This document shows, piece after piece, positions 51,362 through 61,851 of a stretch of DNA of 64,000 nt (the stretch's first letter is position 1; every line of letters starts with the position of its first letter). This stretch comes from Kappaphycus alvarezii (lineage: Eukaryota > Rhodophyta > Florideophyceae > Gigartinales > Solieriaceae). Below the pieces are notes generated by a model. That model ran no database searches and was not told the origin of the DNA. It worked only from the letters and a program-made list of their open reading frames with translations. A program made the position numbers and the translations under genes. Where the stretch lies: positions 1-64,000 of the forward strand of contig NADL03000551.1 of the NCBI GenBank assembly GCA_002205965.3. Direction: 5' to 3'.

Positions 51362-51545
51362 AACCACGGCGTGACCCAGACATGGCGAATCGCTCTTATT
51401 CACCCCAATTTCCCCCATTAGATTGCTACCGTAAAAAACTATTTGTTGATTTCAAAAAGTGACCACATTTCTCACGTGTGTAATTCTTAAATTGCAGAAA
51501 TCATCTATATTTGCTGAAGAATTGCTGAAGAATTGCTGAAGTTTT

Positions 51546-52240
51546 TCATACCGTAGTACCTGTACTGGGCAAAGAAATTAAGTATGAATATTTCACGTGT
51601 TTGACGACACTGTGCCGCTGCAATGCGCAGAGTGCAACAGGCCATTGGACAACCCCGGATCTTTGTAAAAAAGTCCTGGGATGGACTAACCAGTAAAATG
51701 CCGTAATGAAGGTATTTGGCCGAAAAGCGTTCAAAGCAGCTGGAGTAGGAGTCCAATATGAGTTGGAAAAGTTACTTCTCGAACTGATTAACGCACAGCC
51801 TGCTGATATTCTATTGTGCCAGAGGTCTGAAGAGATCAATATCTTACCGCTCCTCCCGGTGGCATACGACGTCACAGTAACATCGCCATTTTAAGAAAGG
51901 TTCATGTCCATAGGAGCGCGTGAGGCGGGCACCATGGCCAATGCAGCGGAAAAACGGAAAAGTAGGGAGCTTGCTAGCAAAAAAGCAGTCATCCACGGTG
52001 AAGCCCTCCCATAATGATCAGAAATTGGATGAAATTTTGTGCCGCTAGCCTCGGACTCACTTGGATCGCTGTCTCTGTCGACGTCGAAGGTAGTCGACTA
52101 ATACACGGCCACTGTCTCAATCCGCAGTGGATGTTCAAAGGGAGGAGTGAGTACTCGGCTTTATCAGCAGCTTATTTATGCGATTTTGTCCACGTGTGCC
52201 GCGTCTTTAATATAAAGGGCCCCACAACATGAAGAGTTTA
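51546..52240 (+). mobile_element. C-terminus of a third RLE-LINE lineage (LINE-3)
   Basis: The plus translation gives a Cys/His segment (CRCNAQSATGHWTTPDLC), then NAVMKVFGRKAFKAAGVGVQ, NAQPADILLCQ and VAYDVTVTSP, then GAREAGTMANAAEKRKSREL and NFVPLASDSLG-type blocks. This follows the LINE-1 order (zinc finger; RHH..; MDIYIP; VDVTVAHP; AGAAATLAEREKHR; SPVGIDIYGALG) but the sequence is clearly different. In-frame stops and phase changes occur. Only the end of the element remains. Confidence 0.55.
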
Positions 52241-55200
52241 GCCCCTATATTCAAACCTGATTGTTTTAGGTTTGTTAAAGTAGGGTATTCAAGACTTTTT
52301 TCATCACTAAGACGACATAAAGACAAGTAAGTCCGCGCGCGCTTTATTTAGAGGGACAAGGACTCCTGGGGGTAGTCGCTAAGCTGAAAATTTCGCGACT
52401 ATTTATTTCAGGGATTGTGATCCCGGAGTAATCGTCAGTCGTAGAAATTCACTATTCAACTTACCAGATGGGACACTGAAATGGCCAGGTACAGGGAAGA
52501 AGATCTTAGATACAGTCAGTGTAGTTGCGGTTTGAGATTCTGGTTATTGATGTTGTTTAATTGGGTACCTTCTACTTCCTTGTCATGGGCGGTGCAAGGT
52601 CCTTTTCTAACACAATACCGGAGTTCAGACTATTTTATAGAATATTTGACTCCTCCAAATAAAGAGAGAGAATCAAGGAGATAATTTAGATGCGAAATGA
52701 AGCAGGAGAGTGTGACACGAAATCATTTGGTTGAGAATCATTGATAGTCCTTTGATTCGCGACAATTTTTGCATGTTCCATCTGCATATCTCTCTTGCAA
52801 AGTAACTAAGATTTTAATATTCATATTTATTTTCTTTGTTAAAGTTTTATCTTATGACAGCTACAGTTCTTTAGCTTTCACATATTATTTTTTGTGAGGG
52901 CCGCTTCCAGTTCTGCTTTCCTCTGTAAGCTTTCCGGATTGCTGTACTGTGCATACTTTCCAAACGGTCGTGTCCAATCGAGGGCCACCACTACAGTGAC
53001 TTGGCGACTGTAATGGCTTGTGCCGTACTTGACAGGGTATATATCAACGATTTGTGCCTAATACCTACTACAAAGATACCTCAGGTCGATTTTGGTTTCA
53101 AATGTTGGAAGAAATACTAGCAGACTTGAATAAAGGGTGGCAAAACGCGATCATAGAATTATAAATAGGATGTAGGTAGATTCCTTTATCCGAAAAGTGC
53201 AATAATATGCCCTATCACCTGAAACTCAGGCACAATCATGTTTGAAGTGCTGTTCTTCGGCCTTTTTAATGCAGAAAAAACCTTCTAAAAGATGACGAAT
53301 GAGGTATTGATGCGTGTCCCGTCAGTAAAAGTGCGTTTAGACCACGTGATTCTAATTTCGAGATCTTTGCAATCCAACCAGCACCAAAATAGGCAAGCAA
53401 TTGAAACGATCTCACTGCCTCACTTGAGAATCAAAATGGGCAAGTTATTCTTCGCCCAAACCTGAACTAAAATGCTTGGCCATATTTTGGACGAGAATTT
53501 TATTGTGGTTGATAAATGAAAGAAGCCTGGGATGAATACCGCTACCGGGCCTGCGTCAGCAGCAGACTTGCGTACTTTTATTTAGCCTAGCATCTCTCAT
53601 AGAAATTTTATTCAGAATTGCGTAACTATTTTCGCCCCCCTGCATATAGTAATACCAAATTATAGAACTTAACGATTAACATATAAATGTAAAACGACTT
53701 TTCGAACTAGAACAGAAGGCTTTCCAGCCGCCAGTAATTTTATAATTGCACTGGAAGAAGCTGCTAGCCGTCGAGAAAGACTCGTTAAAGTACTATTTCT
53801 ACTCCGTCTTCTCCCAAAGAGGTAATGATGGAAAACTATCTTCACCACAATTTTCAAGTCGTGCTACGACTGAAACATATAATCGTGTAAAAGGTACGAG
53901 GAAGCGGCTCATGCTGTCATTGCTGCACAATTAAACTCCATTTCTACTTTTTGTCGCTGAAAAGGTTAAGTTGAGTACATATCATCGGGCCCTTAAAGTT
54001 TCGTTCAAGAAGAAATATGTCCAAATTCGCCTGGAAAGATAGCTCGTATTATATCTGGAAATAGGTATTCGATATAGTTAACCAGGATGCAAGGATGAAA
54101 CAAGAAGTTGATTTTCTTCCCCGATTTAAGGTTCTAAAAATATCGATGGAGCAGAAAAGAGCAATGCGCAAGTAATATTCGCCGATAAACCAGCAATGAC
54201 TAACTGTGATGCCAAATTAGAGTCCCTTTTCAATTTTTTTTGTGGGACTAGAGGTCAAATGTGTGGAAACTCGGCACAACAAATGGTTGGGAAGAGACCA
54301 AAATTTTTTTCTGTATAAAAATAAAACGTTTTCTCATTTACAAAAGAAGGAATACGGTTTTGAACTCTAAGTAAGAAAAGATTCAGCATTATGGAATCCT
54401 CCTATGATGAAATGGACCAATGTGACAAAAACAAAAAATTTACCATAGAGATATTTTGGTGACCGGAATTGTATGGAGGCATCTCTAGAATTGTAAAAAG
54501 TTGCGGTAGCTAACAAAATTTCACACCATTCCACCAGTATGAGTTTCAATTTTTCAATTCTCACTACCATGTGTTGAGTATAAACTGCCGGGGAAGTTCA
54601 AAATCTACTGCGTTGTTTCAAGTATAATGTATGATAAACTTCTCGACAAATTTTTTGGACAGAATGCGATATTTTTTTAGCTTAAGGCAGTAATTTCAGG
54701 TTTTTATTCTATTAGAGTTTCTTTATTCCGTCCGCTTGATTATTTTTGGACCCAATAAGCCTATCACTGAATAGCAGTTAGTCCAGGTTTATTCGCGATT
54801 AGAAGCAATAAGCTTTCTTTTTGAAACGTACCGGGCCTTCGTAAGGACTTCAAAGTGCAGTCTACAATCTCTAGTCACGATTAATGGGACTTTGCATCAG
54901 AGCATGCGTTCTAGATTGTACTTAAAAATACATAAGTTTTCGAGACCATCGACGAAAGGGAAAAATTGGCGACCATTCTAGATCAAAATGTAGGTTTTTT
55001 TGGGAGGACGAGATGATTTAAAACACTTATGGGATTTTTCATGAAGGAAAACTATGTAATCTTGCTGTGATTTGGATTCATGGAGATTTGCGAACTGTAG
55101 TCCGTACAAAGAGAGAGGTGAGAAGAATGTGGGTTATTCTTAGGGAACCTGGGATTCACTTAACGAGATTGCTGATGGTATTGGACCATGATGCTAACAG

Positions 55201-55879
55201 GAGCAGTGGAGCCAGGTGAGAAACATTAGAGGGTGAAATGAAATGCCATAGATGGGGAACATAATATTTGAGGTCTATAATTTACTATCTACATCAGACT
55301 TTGATGTAGGTAGTACATTAGGGACCTCCCAAAAAAGCGTGCTTTGTACTAAATACCTGCTGTTTCGAAAGAACTAACCAGGGGTAGAAATATGCATGCT
55401 AATGTCGTGGTAATGTCTCGAAAATATATTCATCTATGAAAATACGAAAGGTGCCTCTGCACATTTCTCAAATAAATTCCCTGTACCTTTTCTCGTCACA
55501 TTCAGACGAGTTCCCACGACGATCTCCGATTGGGTGTATTTCGAGTAAAGTACACGGGTAATAGTTTGTCATATTTAGAGAGAATATCGCCAATGAGATA
55601 CAGGGGCGGATCAGCGCTGAATAATATTAAAATTTAGAGGGCCTAGTGATTCGCTAACAAACAAATTAACTTGTTTTCGGTTGAATAAAGCTTTCAAAGG
55701 CGGTCCTGTATATTGTTCAGTATCTTCTAATTAAAAGTATAAAAACGCCATGAATTTACTTATGATATGATTTCTGTAGCGGACAGAACGAAGGCCTCAG
55801 TAGACTGAGTTCCAAAACATAAATTCCCGTTCTTTCTGCGATCGGAACTCTCTTGATATAAGAGTTGGTTCTATTGGAA
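52241..55879. other. AT-rich region, nothing recognised
   Basis: 3.6 kb of low-GC DNA with only short open frames (60-70 codons). A few blocks near 53,700-53,930 could be eroded coding sequence (LEEAASRRERLVKVLFLLRL in one phase, YYFYSVFSQRGNDGKLSSPQ in another), but no family was recognised. No RNA gene was seen. Confidence 0.4.
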
Positions 55880-56012
55880 GGGTAAAAATTTGAAGCATTG
55901 TTGGCATCTGCAAATATTTCTTATTTACAGTATATTTGTGGTATCGAAAGGAAAAAACCTTGAAAGTAAGGTTCTGATTGGTTGCGCCGGGGGTGTAGTA
56001 GAGAGAGCTCTG
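55880..56012 (+). repeat. Dispersed repeat, copy A
   Basis: GAAGCATTGTTGGC, then TGCAAATATTTCTTATTTAC and AGTATATTTGTGGTATCGAA, running into the GCGCCGGGGGTGTAG that encodes the C-terminus of the gene on the opposite strand. Copies B (57,371-57,530, reversed) and C (59,083-59,155, same direction) share it. Confidence 0.85.
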
Positions 56013-57040
56013 CATATATAATCGCAGAATTCCCTAAAATATTGGGAACTTCTTCGAGAGATAGAAATCGACCGCATCGAACTTAGAATCCGTAGTGACG
56101 TCCATTCCCCATAGCCTCTACCATCTTCTTGCTCAAATGATAACGCTGATATCCACATGGATGTTATAAACTGCTCATCTTGAACGAATCCCTCGCTGTC
56201 CATCGAAATCACTTGTTCTATGAATGGTGAAGAAGTAGACAGGACGTTTGCTCCGCGCTTTTTCCTGTAAAAAGGCAAAGAAGGCCCTCCATAGCCTCTT
56301 GAAAAGACCCATACTCCAAATAAGGGTGATTCATTCTACAATCAATACGGAAATCTGGTGGCCAGTTGTTTTCCTCGCTTGAGTTATCTGGCGGATGTAA
56401 CAAGTATCCCACATCTATGTTGCCGTCCAGAAAATATCTGGGATTAAATTAATGGCGCAGTCCATATCTCAGATTTTCTACTTTCTCAGATGAATATAGT
56501 TTGCTTTTCATGCCATGAACGGTGCCTCGAAATACAATGTGATTCAATATTAGCATGTCTTCTAGCTTCAGCGAGCCCTCTTGAAAAGCTTTCCTGTTAG
56601 ATTCAGAATTCGGATATGCCATTGATCCGCGTCTCACCAAATCGCTGTCTAAAGTGGTAAAGTTTCCAATTTTCTGTCCCGAATTCCACATCTTGGAAAA
56701 GTACTCCAAACATTTCTCACTTCCAACATCTTCCTGCAGAATCGAAATAACTTCAGATCCAACCCCGTATTTCAGTCCTTCTGGTAAGCGGTACACGGAT
56801 CTTTTTCGTAATCCACTGCAACACATTTCCGAGGGTACTTCGGCGTACTGCTCCAGTGCCCGCTGGTGCCTTGCCATTAAACACAGTGCTATTGTCAACG
56901 TTCTATCCGACAGATTCAATGTATTACCCAAACTTGATAGATGCCCCTCATATTGATCATGATTTTTCCTGTAGGAGTAATCAGCTCCGGGAAAGCAGCA
57001 ACATATGCTTCGGGACCATCCTCTACAGTATGTGCTATCT
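55925..57040 (-). pseudogene. Unknown protein gene, truncated upstream, with frame changes
   Basis: Minus strand. 56,449-56,931 (160 codons, no ATG start) contains RTLTIALCLMARHQRALEQY, EGLKYGVGSEVISILQEDVG and LEDMLILNHIVFRGTVHGMK. Upstream blocks in two phases (VEDGPEAYVAAFPELITPTG) still look coding to 57,040, where the AT-rich repeat begins and cuts the gene. Downstream come 56,218-56,412 (PPDFRIDCRMNHPYLEYGSF) and 55,925-56,278 (ISMDSEGFVQDEQFITSMWI), ending FFPFDTTNIL and a stop. The pieces overlap in different phases, so introns or frameshifts must lie between them. No family was recognised. Its 3' end is repeated elsewhere (B and C), so the gene belongs to a repeat family or a mobile element. 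Confidence 0.45.
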
Positions 57041-57350
57041 GGTATGGTAGAATGTAGTAATAGTTACTATTACCACAATATATTGTAGTATAACTATTAC
57101 TATTGTAGTAGTAACTATTACTACTATAACACTACTATAGTAACTTTTACTACAAGATACTACAATATATAGTAGTATAACTATTACTATGGTAGTAGTA
57201 ACTATTACTACTATAATACTACTATATAAACGTTTACAATATATTGTAGTAATATTAACTATGACTACAATATATTGTAGTATTGGCAGTAGTAACTACT
57301 ACTTTAGTAACAGTTATACTACAATAGTAACTTTACTATTATAGAGTGTT
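57041..57350. repeat. AT-rich inverted-repeat arm, left
   Basis: Built almost entirely from TACTAC/GTAGTA and AATAGT motifs, with an ~85-90 bp unit present twice (ATATTGTAGTATAACTATTA and ATATAGTAGTATAACTATTA versions). In reverse complement it matches the right arm at about 58,870-59,060. The arm is itself locally self-complementary. Confidence 0.8.
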
Positions 57351-57370
57351 GCGCAAGCTGAAAGCCATCA

Positions 57371-57530
57371 GTCTTGAGATTAGTCGACAGCCTACACCCC
57401 CGGCGCAACCAATTAGAACCTGACTTTCAAGGTTTAATCCTTTCGATACCACAAATATACTGTAAATAAGAAATATTTGCAGCTGCCAACAATGCTTCAA
57501 ATTTATGCACAACTGATAACGCTATTGGTG
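57371..57530 (-). repeat. Dispersed repeat, copy B (inverted relative to A)
   Basis: Reverse complement of 55,880-56,012, including the end of the coding region (CCCCCGGCGCAACCAATTAG, then CTTTCGATACCACAAATATA) and ~75 bp of downstream sequence. It begins only ~20 bp after the left AT-rich arm. Confidence 0.85.
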
Positions 57531-57654
57531 GGCAAGCCTGTTAAAACAATGATGTCTAATAAAATTGCAATTACATAGAAAAAAACACTTTCCATCGAGA
57601 CCTGGATGCGCACAAGTTCCGAGTGGCTTTGCTATATTTATATTGCGTCTTTTC

Positions 57655-57775
57655 AAGTAGTTCCCCCCACCCCTACACTCACCACTACCCGCACCACTGC
57701 CCCTACCTCTACTCCCCCCACTACTCTCACCACTATCTCCTCACTACTCCCCCCACTACCCCCCTCCACTACGTT
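57655..57775 (+). repeat. C-rich (CCACTAC)-type microsatellite
   Basis: Pyrimidine-rich low-complexity tract of CACTACC/CCACTAC units immediately upstream of the hydrolase-like gene. It could act as a promoter element or be simple slippage sequence. Confidence 0.7.
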
Positions 57776-57783
57776 AAAGGAAA

Positions 57784-58330
57784 ATGGCCAGTTCATCTAC
57801 TGGTTCAGATATCGAGGTCATCGGCGACAGCATTGGGCTGGGGGTTTATGAAATTTGGGACGGTGGGACGTCATCATGGTTTCGGAACGGGATACCTATG
57901 GGTATGTCTTAAAGAACTGGGCGGGCCGTTCGAGCTGCAGGGTGCAGGCGCGCGTGGGAAATCGCTATGGAGCGATGCGCCGCTATGTTAGAGGGTTAAA
58001 CCCTGCAGCTAGAGACGTTCGTGTATGTTCGGGGGCTTGGAATAACGCGGCGGCGGTCTGGAAAACTTCCAGTTTGAGGCAGGAGTTTAAAGAAGAAATG
58101 GCGAATGATTTCGAACGTCTCCTAGATGCGATTAGGAGACAGTGCCCGTCGGCAACAATCATCGTCATAGGGCCGCACAGGATGATGTGTTCGCCTAAGA
58201 GTGGGTACGAGGAAATCAGGGCCAACTTCCGAGAAGTTGCACAGGAGCTCAATACGATCGTCACCGTTCTGTCATCCTTCTGTGACAAGTTTAGGGGAGT
58301 AATCTTTAGAGATATTAGTGATTTTACTGA
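57784..58330 (+). pseudogene. SGNH/GDSL-hydrolase-like gene, frame-shifted and truncated
   Basis: An ATG at 57,784 gives MASSSTGSDIEVIGDSIGLG, with GDS as SGNH block I (nucleophile Ser). The frame stops at 57,912, but in the next phase (from about 57,855) the protein continues: TYGYVLKNWAGRSSCRVQAR, a Gly in VGNRYGAMRRY (block II position), VRVCSGAWNNAAAV (block III, GxN), then CPSATIIVIGPHRMM and IRANFREVAQELN, typical of the second half of this fold. The C-terminal HxxD (block V) is absent because the AT-rich arm starts at about 58,335, so the copy cannot be active as it stands. SGNH enzymes hydrolyse esters or acetyl groups on lipids and sugars; the substrate here is unknown. No signal peptide. 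The gene lies between repeats B and C and the two AT-rich arms. Confidence 0.55.
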
Positions 58331-58334
58331 TAAC

Positions 58335-59075
58335 TTTACTATTGCAGTAAGTATTACTACGGTAGTAACTATTACTACAATATTACAATATTACTATTGT
58401 AGTACCTATTACTATTGTAGCAATAAGGTTGCCGACGATTGTGTAAAGTTACTATTGTAGTATAACTACAATAGTAATAGTAATAGTTACTACAATAGTA
58501 AAGTTAATATACTATTACTACACTAGTAGTAGTTACTACAATAGTAATATTGTAATATTGTAGTAATAGTAGTAATACTATTGTAGTAACTATTACTAAT
58601 ACTACGTAAAGTTACTATTGTAGTTATACTAAAATAGTAACTTTACTATTACTACGTAAAGTTACTATTACTAATACTATTACTACGTAAAGTTACTATT
58701 GTAGTTATACTATAATAGTAACCTTACTATTACTATACTAGTAGTACTTACTACAATAGTAATATTGTAGTATTGTAGCAATAGTTACTACTGTAGTAAT
58801 AGTTACTACAAAAGTAAAGTTACTATTGTAGTATAACTGTTATTAAAGTAGTAGTTACTAATGCAGATACTACAATATACTGTAGTAAAAGTTACCATAG
58901 TAGTATCATAGTAGTAATAGTTACTACTACAATAGTAATAGTTATACTACAATATATTGTAGTATATTGTAGTAAAAATTACTATAGTAGTATCATATTA
59001 GTAATATTTACTACTACAATAGTAATAGTTATACTACAATATATTGTAGTAAGAGTAACTATTACTGCAATCACA
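58335..59075. repeat. AT-rich inverted-repeat arm, right
   Basis: About 740 bp of the same TAC/GTA-AATAGT motifs. The distal part (about 58,870-59,060) is the reverse complement of the left arm and likewise contains its ~85-90 bp unit twice (GTAGTAATAGTTACTACTAC, AATAGTAATAGTTATACTAC). The proximal part has further shorter units such as TACTACGTAAAGTTACTATT. Together the arms could fold into a long stem enclosing ~1 kb with the hydrolase-like gene. Confidence 0.8.
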
Positions 59076-59082
59076 ATCAATA

Positions 59083-59155
59083 GCATTATCAGTTATGTAT
59101 AAATGTGACGCATTGTTGGCAACTGCAAATATTTCTTATTTACAGTATATTGTTT
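59083..59155 (+). repeat. Dispersed repeat, copy C
   Basis: CAATAGCATTATCAGTTATG and CATTGTTGGCAACTGCAAAT match the reverse complement of 57,455-57,530 across ~73 bp, and its inner part also matches copy A. It abuts the IS256 fragment. Confidence 0.85.
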
Positions 59156-59159
59156 TTCT

Positions 59160-59500
59160 TCCATTCGTGGCTGAAACTAGACCCCGTCCGCCCAGACGTA
59201 GACGATCCGTCGGGCGCTGCGGTCGCTTTTCTGCCAGCGTTCATAATCCTCCCACCAGTCTGCTTTGAGCCGCGAGATGGTCGTCGATGACAGACTAGCA
59301 GCATTCGGGCCAAGCAACGCGCCCAGCTCAGCCTCAAGCGCTTGCTCGATCAATTGTCGCGCTCCGGAACTTATCAAGTCAGTCAACGGATCAACCGAAA
59401 AACCAGATGAATCGGGTAAGGCGATGATGCTATTTCTCGTGTGGAGGTGTAATGGCATCAGATGTAATACATTCCGCTTAAACCAGATGTAATACATTTG
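59160..59500 (-). pseudogene. IS256-family transposase fragment (bacterial type), internally deleted
   Basis: Minus-strand frame 59,177-59,497. The N-terminal piece SVDPLTDLISSGARQLIEQA is followed directly by GALLGPNAASLSSTTISRLK, ADWWEDYERWQKSDRSARR and IVYVWADGV. In full IS256 transposases (~400 residues) the D-containing core VYVWADGVY and the SATTISRLK helix lie well after the N-terminal ARxLIxxALEAEL helix; here the ~100 residues between them are missing, fused at EAEL/GALL. The catalytic block starts but is cut at DGV. GC content is higher than in the flanks. IS256 is a bacterial family (distantly related to Mutator), so transfer, contamination or an undescribed eukaryotic branch are the options. 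Confidence 0.7.
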
Positions 59501-59543
59501 TATATATCCTAGGATATATCCTAGGATATATACAAATGTATTA
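59490..59543. repeat. 54-bp perfect palindrome
   Basis: A perfect inverted repeat centred within CCTAGGATATATCCTAGG, with outer arms TAATACATTTG and CAAATGTATTA. A shorter repeat of the TATATCCTAGGATATA core follows at 59,545-59,564. It would extrude as a cruciform or form a strong RNA hairpin. Confidence 0.95.
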
Positions 59544-59654
59544 GGATATATCCTAGGATATATACAGGATCGTCTCTGATCTCCTTAACTCCCAGCGCAA
59601 GGCTGTCTCCGATGACCTCAATTGGTACCCCATAAGACGAGCTGGCCATTCTCA

Positions 59655-59760
59655 GTCTCAATGAAAACAAGTTTTGGCGGCTTGTCTCACTTTGCTACGT
59701 AACAATACGTAAATCTCATGCAGGCTGTTCAACGTGAATTAAGCCTTACGTGCCATACGT
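59655..59760. repeat. ~100-bp direct repeat, left copy
   Basis: GGCTTGTCTCACTTTGCTACG, then AATACGTAAATCTC and GTTCAACGTGAATTAAGCCTTACGT. The second copy lies at 63,905-64,000 in the same direction with a few differences. They could be ends of a 4.3-kb element or two copies of a short interspersed repeat; the window edge cuts the right copy. Confidence 0.75.
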
Positions 59761-60480
59761 GCAATACTGTAGAAGCAACGTGGCTGCATCAACATACTTT
59801 GGCTGCATACTTGTGCAAGAGTGATTTGTACGCAGCCAGTATAATGAGTATAGTGTAAGCCGTATGCAGCCAGTATAGGCAACTATAGGATAAATATAGA
59901 AAACACTGTTTACTTGTACACGTACCACACCTATAATAATGTACACGTACGACAGAGAGGAGAGAGTACACATATGCCACCCTGTGTACAGTATTTTGAG
60001 CCTAGAAGAAAGACAAACCATCAACCAACCATAACATGCCAAGTGTCAGAATGCTCTACAATGATCAGCTCAGCTATCGCCACTTGTAGCGATATGAGTA
60101 GTATGGAGGCGTATCTAGCAGCCAATCAGAGGGCAGAATACAAAGTGGTTTCAAAAATGGCAAAATGCGCCGTGATTTTGAGTTGGCCAAAAATGTGCTT
60201 TCGTCCCAGGTAACTTTCGATTTGGCCCATTTTGCACGTGTCATAGGTGTGCACACCGAAGAAGGGTGCAGCTCGCATATTCATGCTACAGGTGTACACG
60301 TGTCCAGGTGGCAACTAAAAACCATGGGATCGCATGCATTCTATCACTTTTCAACACATCCGAGGCATGGACGATATTCTTTGAGTGTGGACTAATCTTT
60401 CATTCCATGTCTTTTAGGAGGCTTTGTGCGCCAAATGAACCTCGTTACATGTGTCAAGCACATACAGCTCTCCTCGACTT
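59761..60480. other. No recognisable gene
   Basis: Contains short internal repeats (TGCAGCCAGTATA at about 59,835 and 59,865; TACGT-rich motifs) and only short frames (up to 99 codons) without recognisable domains. Confidence 0.35.
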
Positions 60481-61700
60481 GTAGCAGTAGCCACGATGCA
60501 GTCAATCTTCTTCACAGAGCACTTTTCACGAATGAACTCAACCTAAAGTCCGTTGTCGACCGTCTTACGCAAAGAAATTAAAGAAAACGCGAAGGTTGGA
60601 ACGTGCAACACATTGGTGAGCTTGCGTTGCTTTTGAACTCCGTTCACTACAAGCGTTATGAGGACGGTCCCGACTCTAGCTACTACTGCATACGCTTTCG
60701 TTCCCATTTTTACGTGACTGTTTGAGACCTCCCTGTAGTCGGATAATAGTCTCTTGTCAAATGTCATGTGAGCGGAGCATCCAGATTCGATAACCTAAGC
60801 GTTTGACGTTACGTTGATACCAGAGTTTTGTACCTTGGTCATCAGACATATGTACTCGACTTCATTAATTTCCGGATCACCTTTTTCTTGAGCAATCATC
60901 GCTGTAGGCTTCCTTGACTGTCTACGTGGGAAACAGTCAAGTGGCGGCGGTCGCATCCCGTTGATGATTTTTCCCCAGCAGCGGGCAGCGGAGTGTCCAT
61001 TGTGACCACAGTTGGTGCATGTCAACGTCGAAAGACGACTTGACTCAGGGATCTGTCCAATAAGGGCAGCACTTGGCGGAGTCTGCCTTCTAGAAAGTTT
61101 CATCGATGCACGTTGCTTTTCTTGGAGCAGACGACTTTTTACATATTCTACTCCGAACGTTTCATCTTCAGATCCAAGAGCGTCAAGCGCTACAATGAGA
61201 TTTTGAAATCTCTGCGGAAGACCATAGAGAACTGCCGTAGCCATTTCCTTGTCATAAATAATGACTCCCATTGACTTAAAGCGAGCTGCCAGGTGTCGTA
61301 CACGTCCTATGTATTGCAATAATTTCTCGTTTTCTACCATGGTGACCGTGTAAAAGTCTCTCCGGGCCACCAGTTTACTCAGTAATGTTTGGCGCTCAAA
61401 AACGTCCAAGATGGCATCCCACATCTCTTTAGCTGTGACCGCATCTCTCACATGATCCAAGTGATCATCAGACAGTGACAGGCCGATGATGGCCCGGGCC
61501 TTTCCATCCCTTGCTTCCAAGTCTTGTAAGTGGAAGATTGTTCATCTTCAGGAACAGTGTTATTACTAATGTACTTTTCCACATCGCAAAGGGCCAGAAA
61601 GAGCTGAATCTTCTGTTTCCGCACGTAAATTGGTATCTGTGAGCTTTTTGATCCTTATAGAACCTCCTTCTTGAACTTCTCTGCTACTCATTGCAATACC
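60481..61700 (-). mobile_element. Ty1/copia Gag-protease fragment (fossil)
   Basis: The minus frame 60,795-61,520 (241 codons) is copia Gag: DHVRDAVTAKEMWDAILDVF, VARRDFYTVTMVENEKLLQY, TAVLYGLPQRFQNLIVAL, then the CCHC knuckle CTNCGHNGHSAARCW. Downstream, 60,543-60,767 has the GAG-pre-integrase style LTNVLHVPTFAFSLISL. A Gag start with MSSREVQEGGSIRIKKL lies at about 61,690. Integrase, RT and LTRs were not found, so it is a fragment with several breaks. It belongs to a different subfamily from 31,784-36,681. Confidence 0.75.
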
Positions 61701-61851
61701 TTAAAGTTGCTAATGTTCTGTTCGAAGATCCCAAGATGGGGACCGATTGTCCCATGCAGTGGCAAGCCCACTTCTATAAGAACACAGCACACGAAACTCT
61801 AAATTAAAGCAAAGGCCAGAGACGTCGCTTCAAACAAACAAATGGATCTTT

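Noticed and set aside
57041-59075. AT-rich repeat blocks considered as a CRISPR array
   Set aside because: There are no spacers between conserved units; the motifs are self-complementary microsatellite-like and the setting is eukaryotic.
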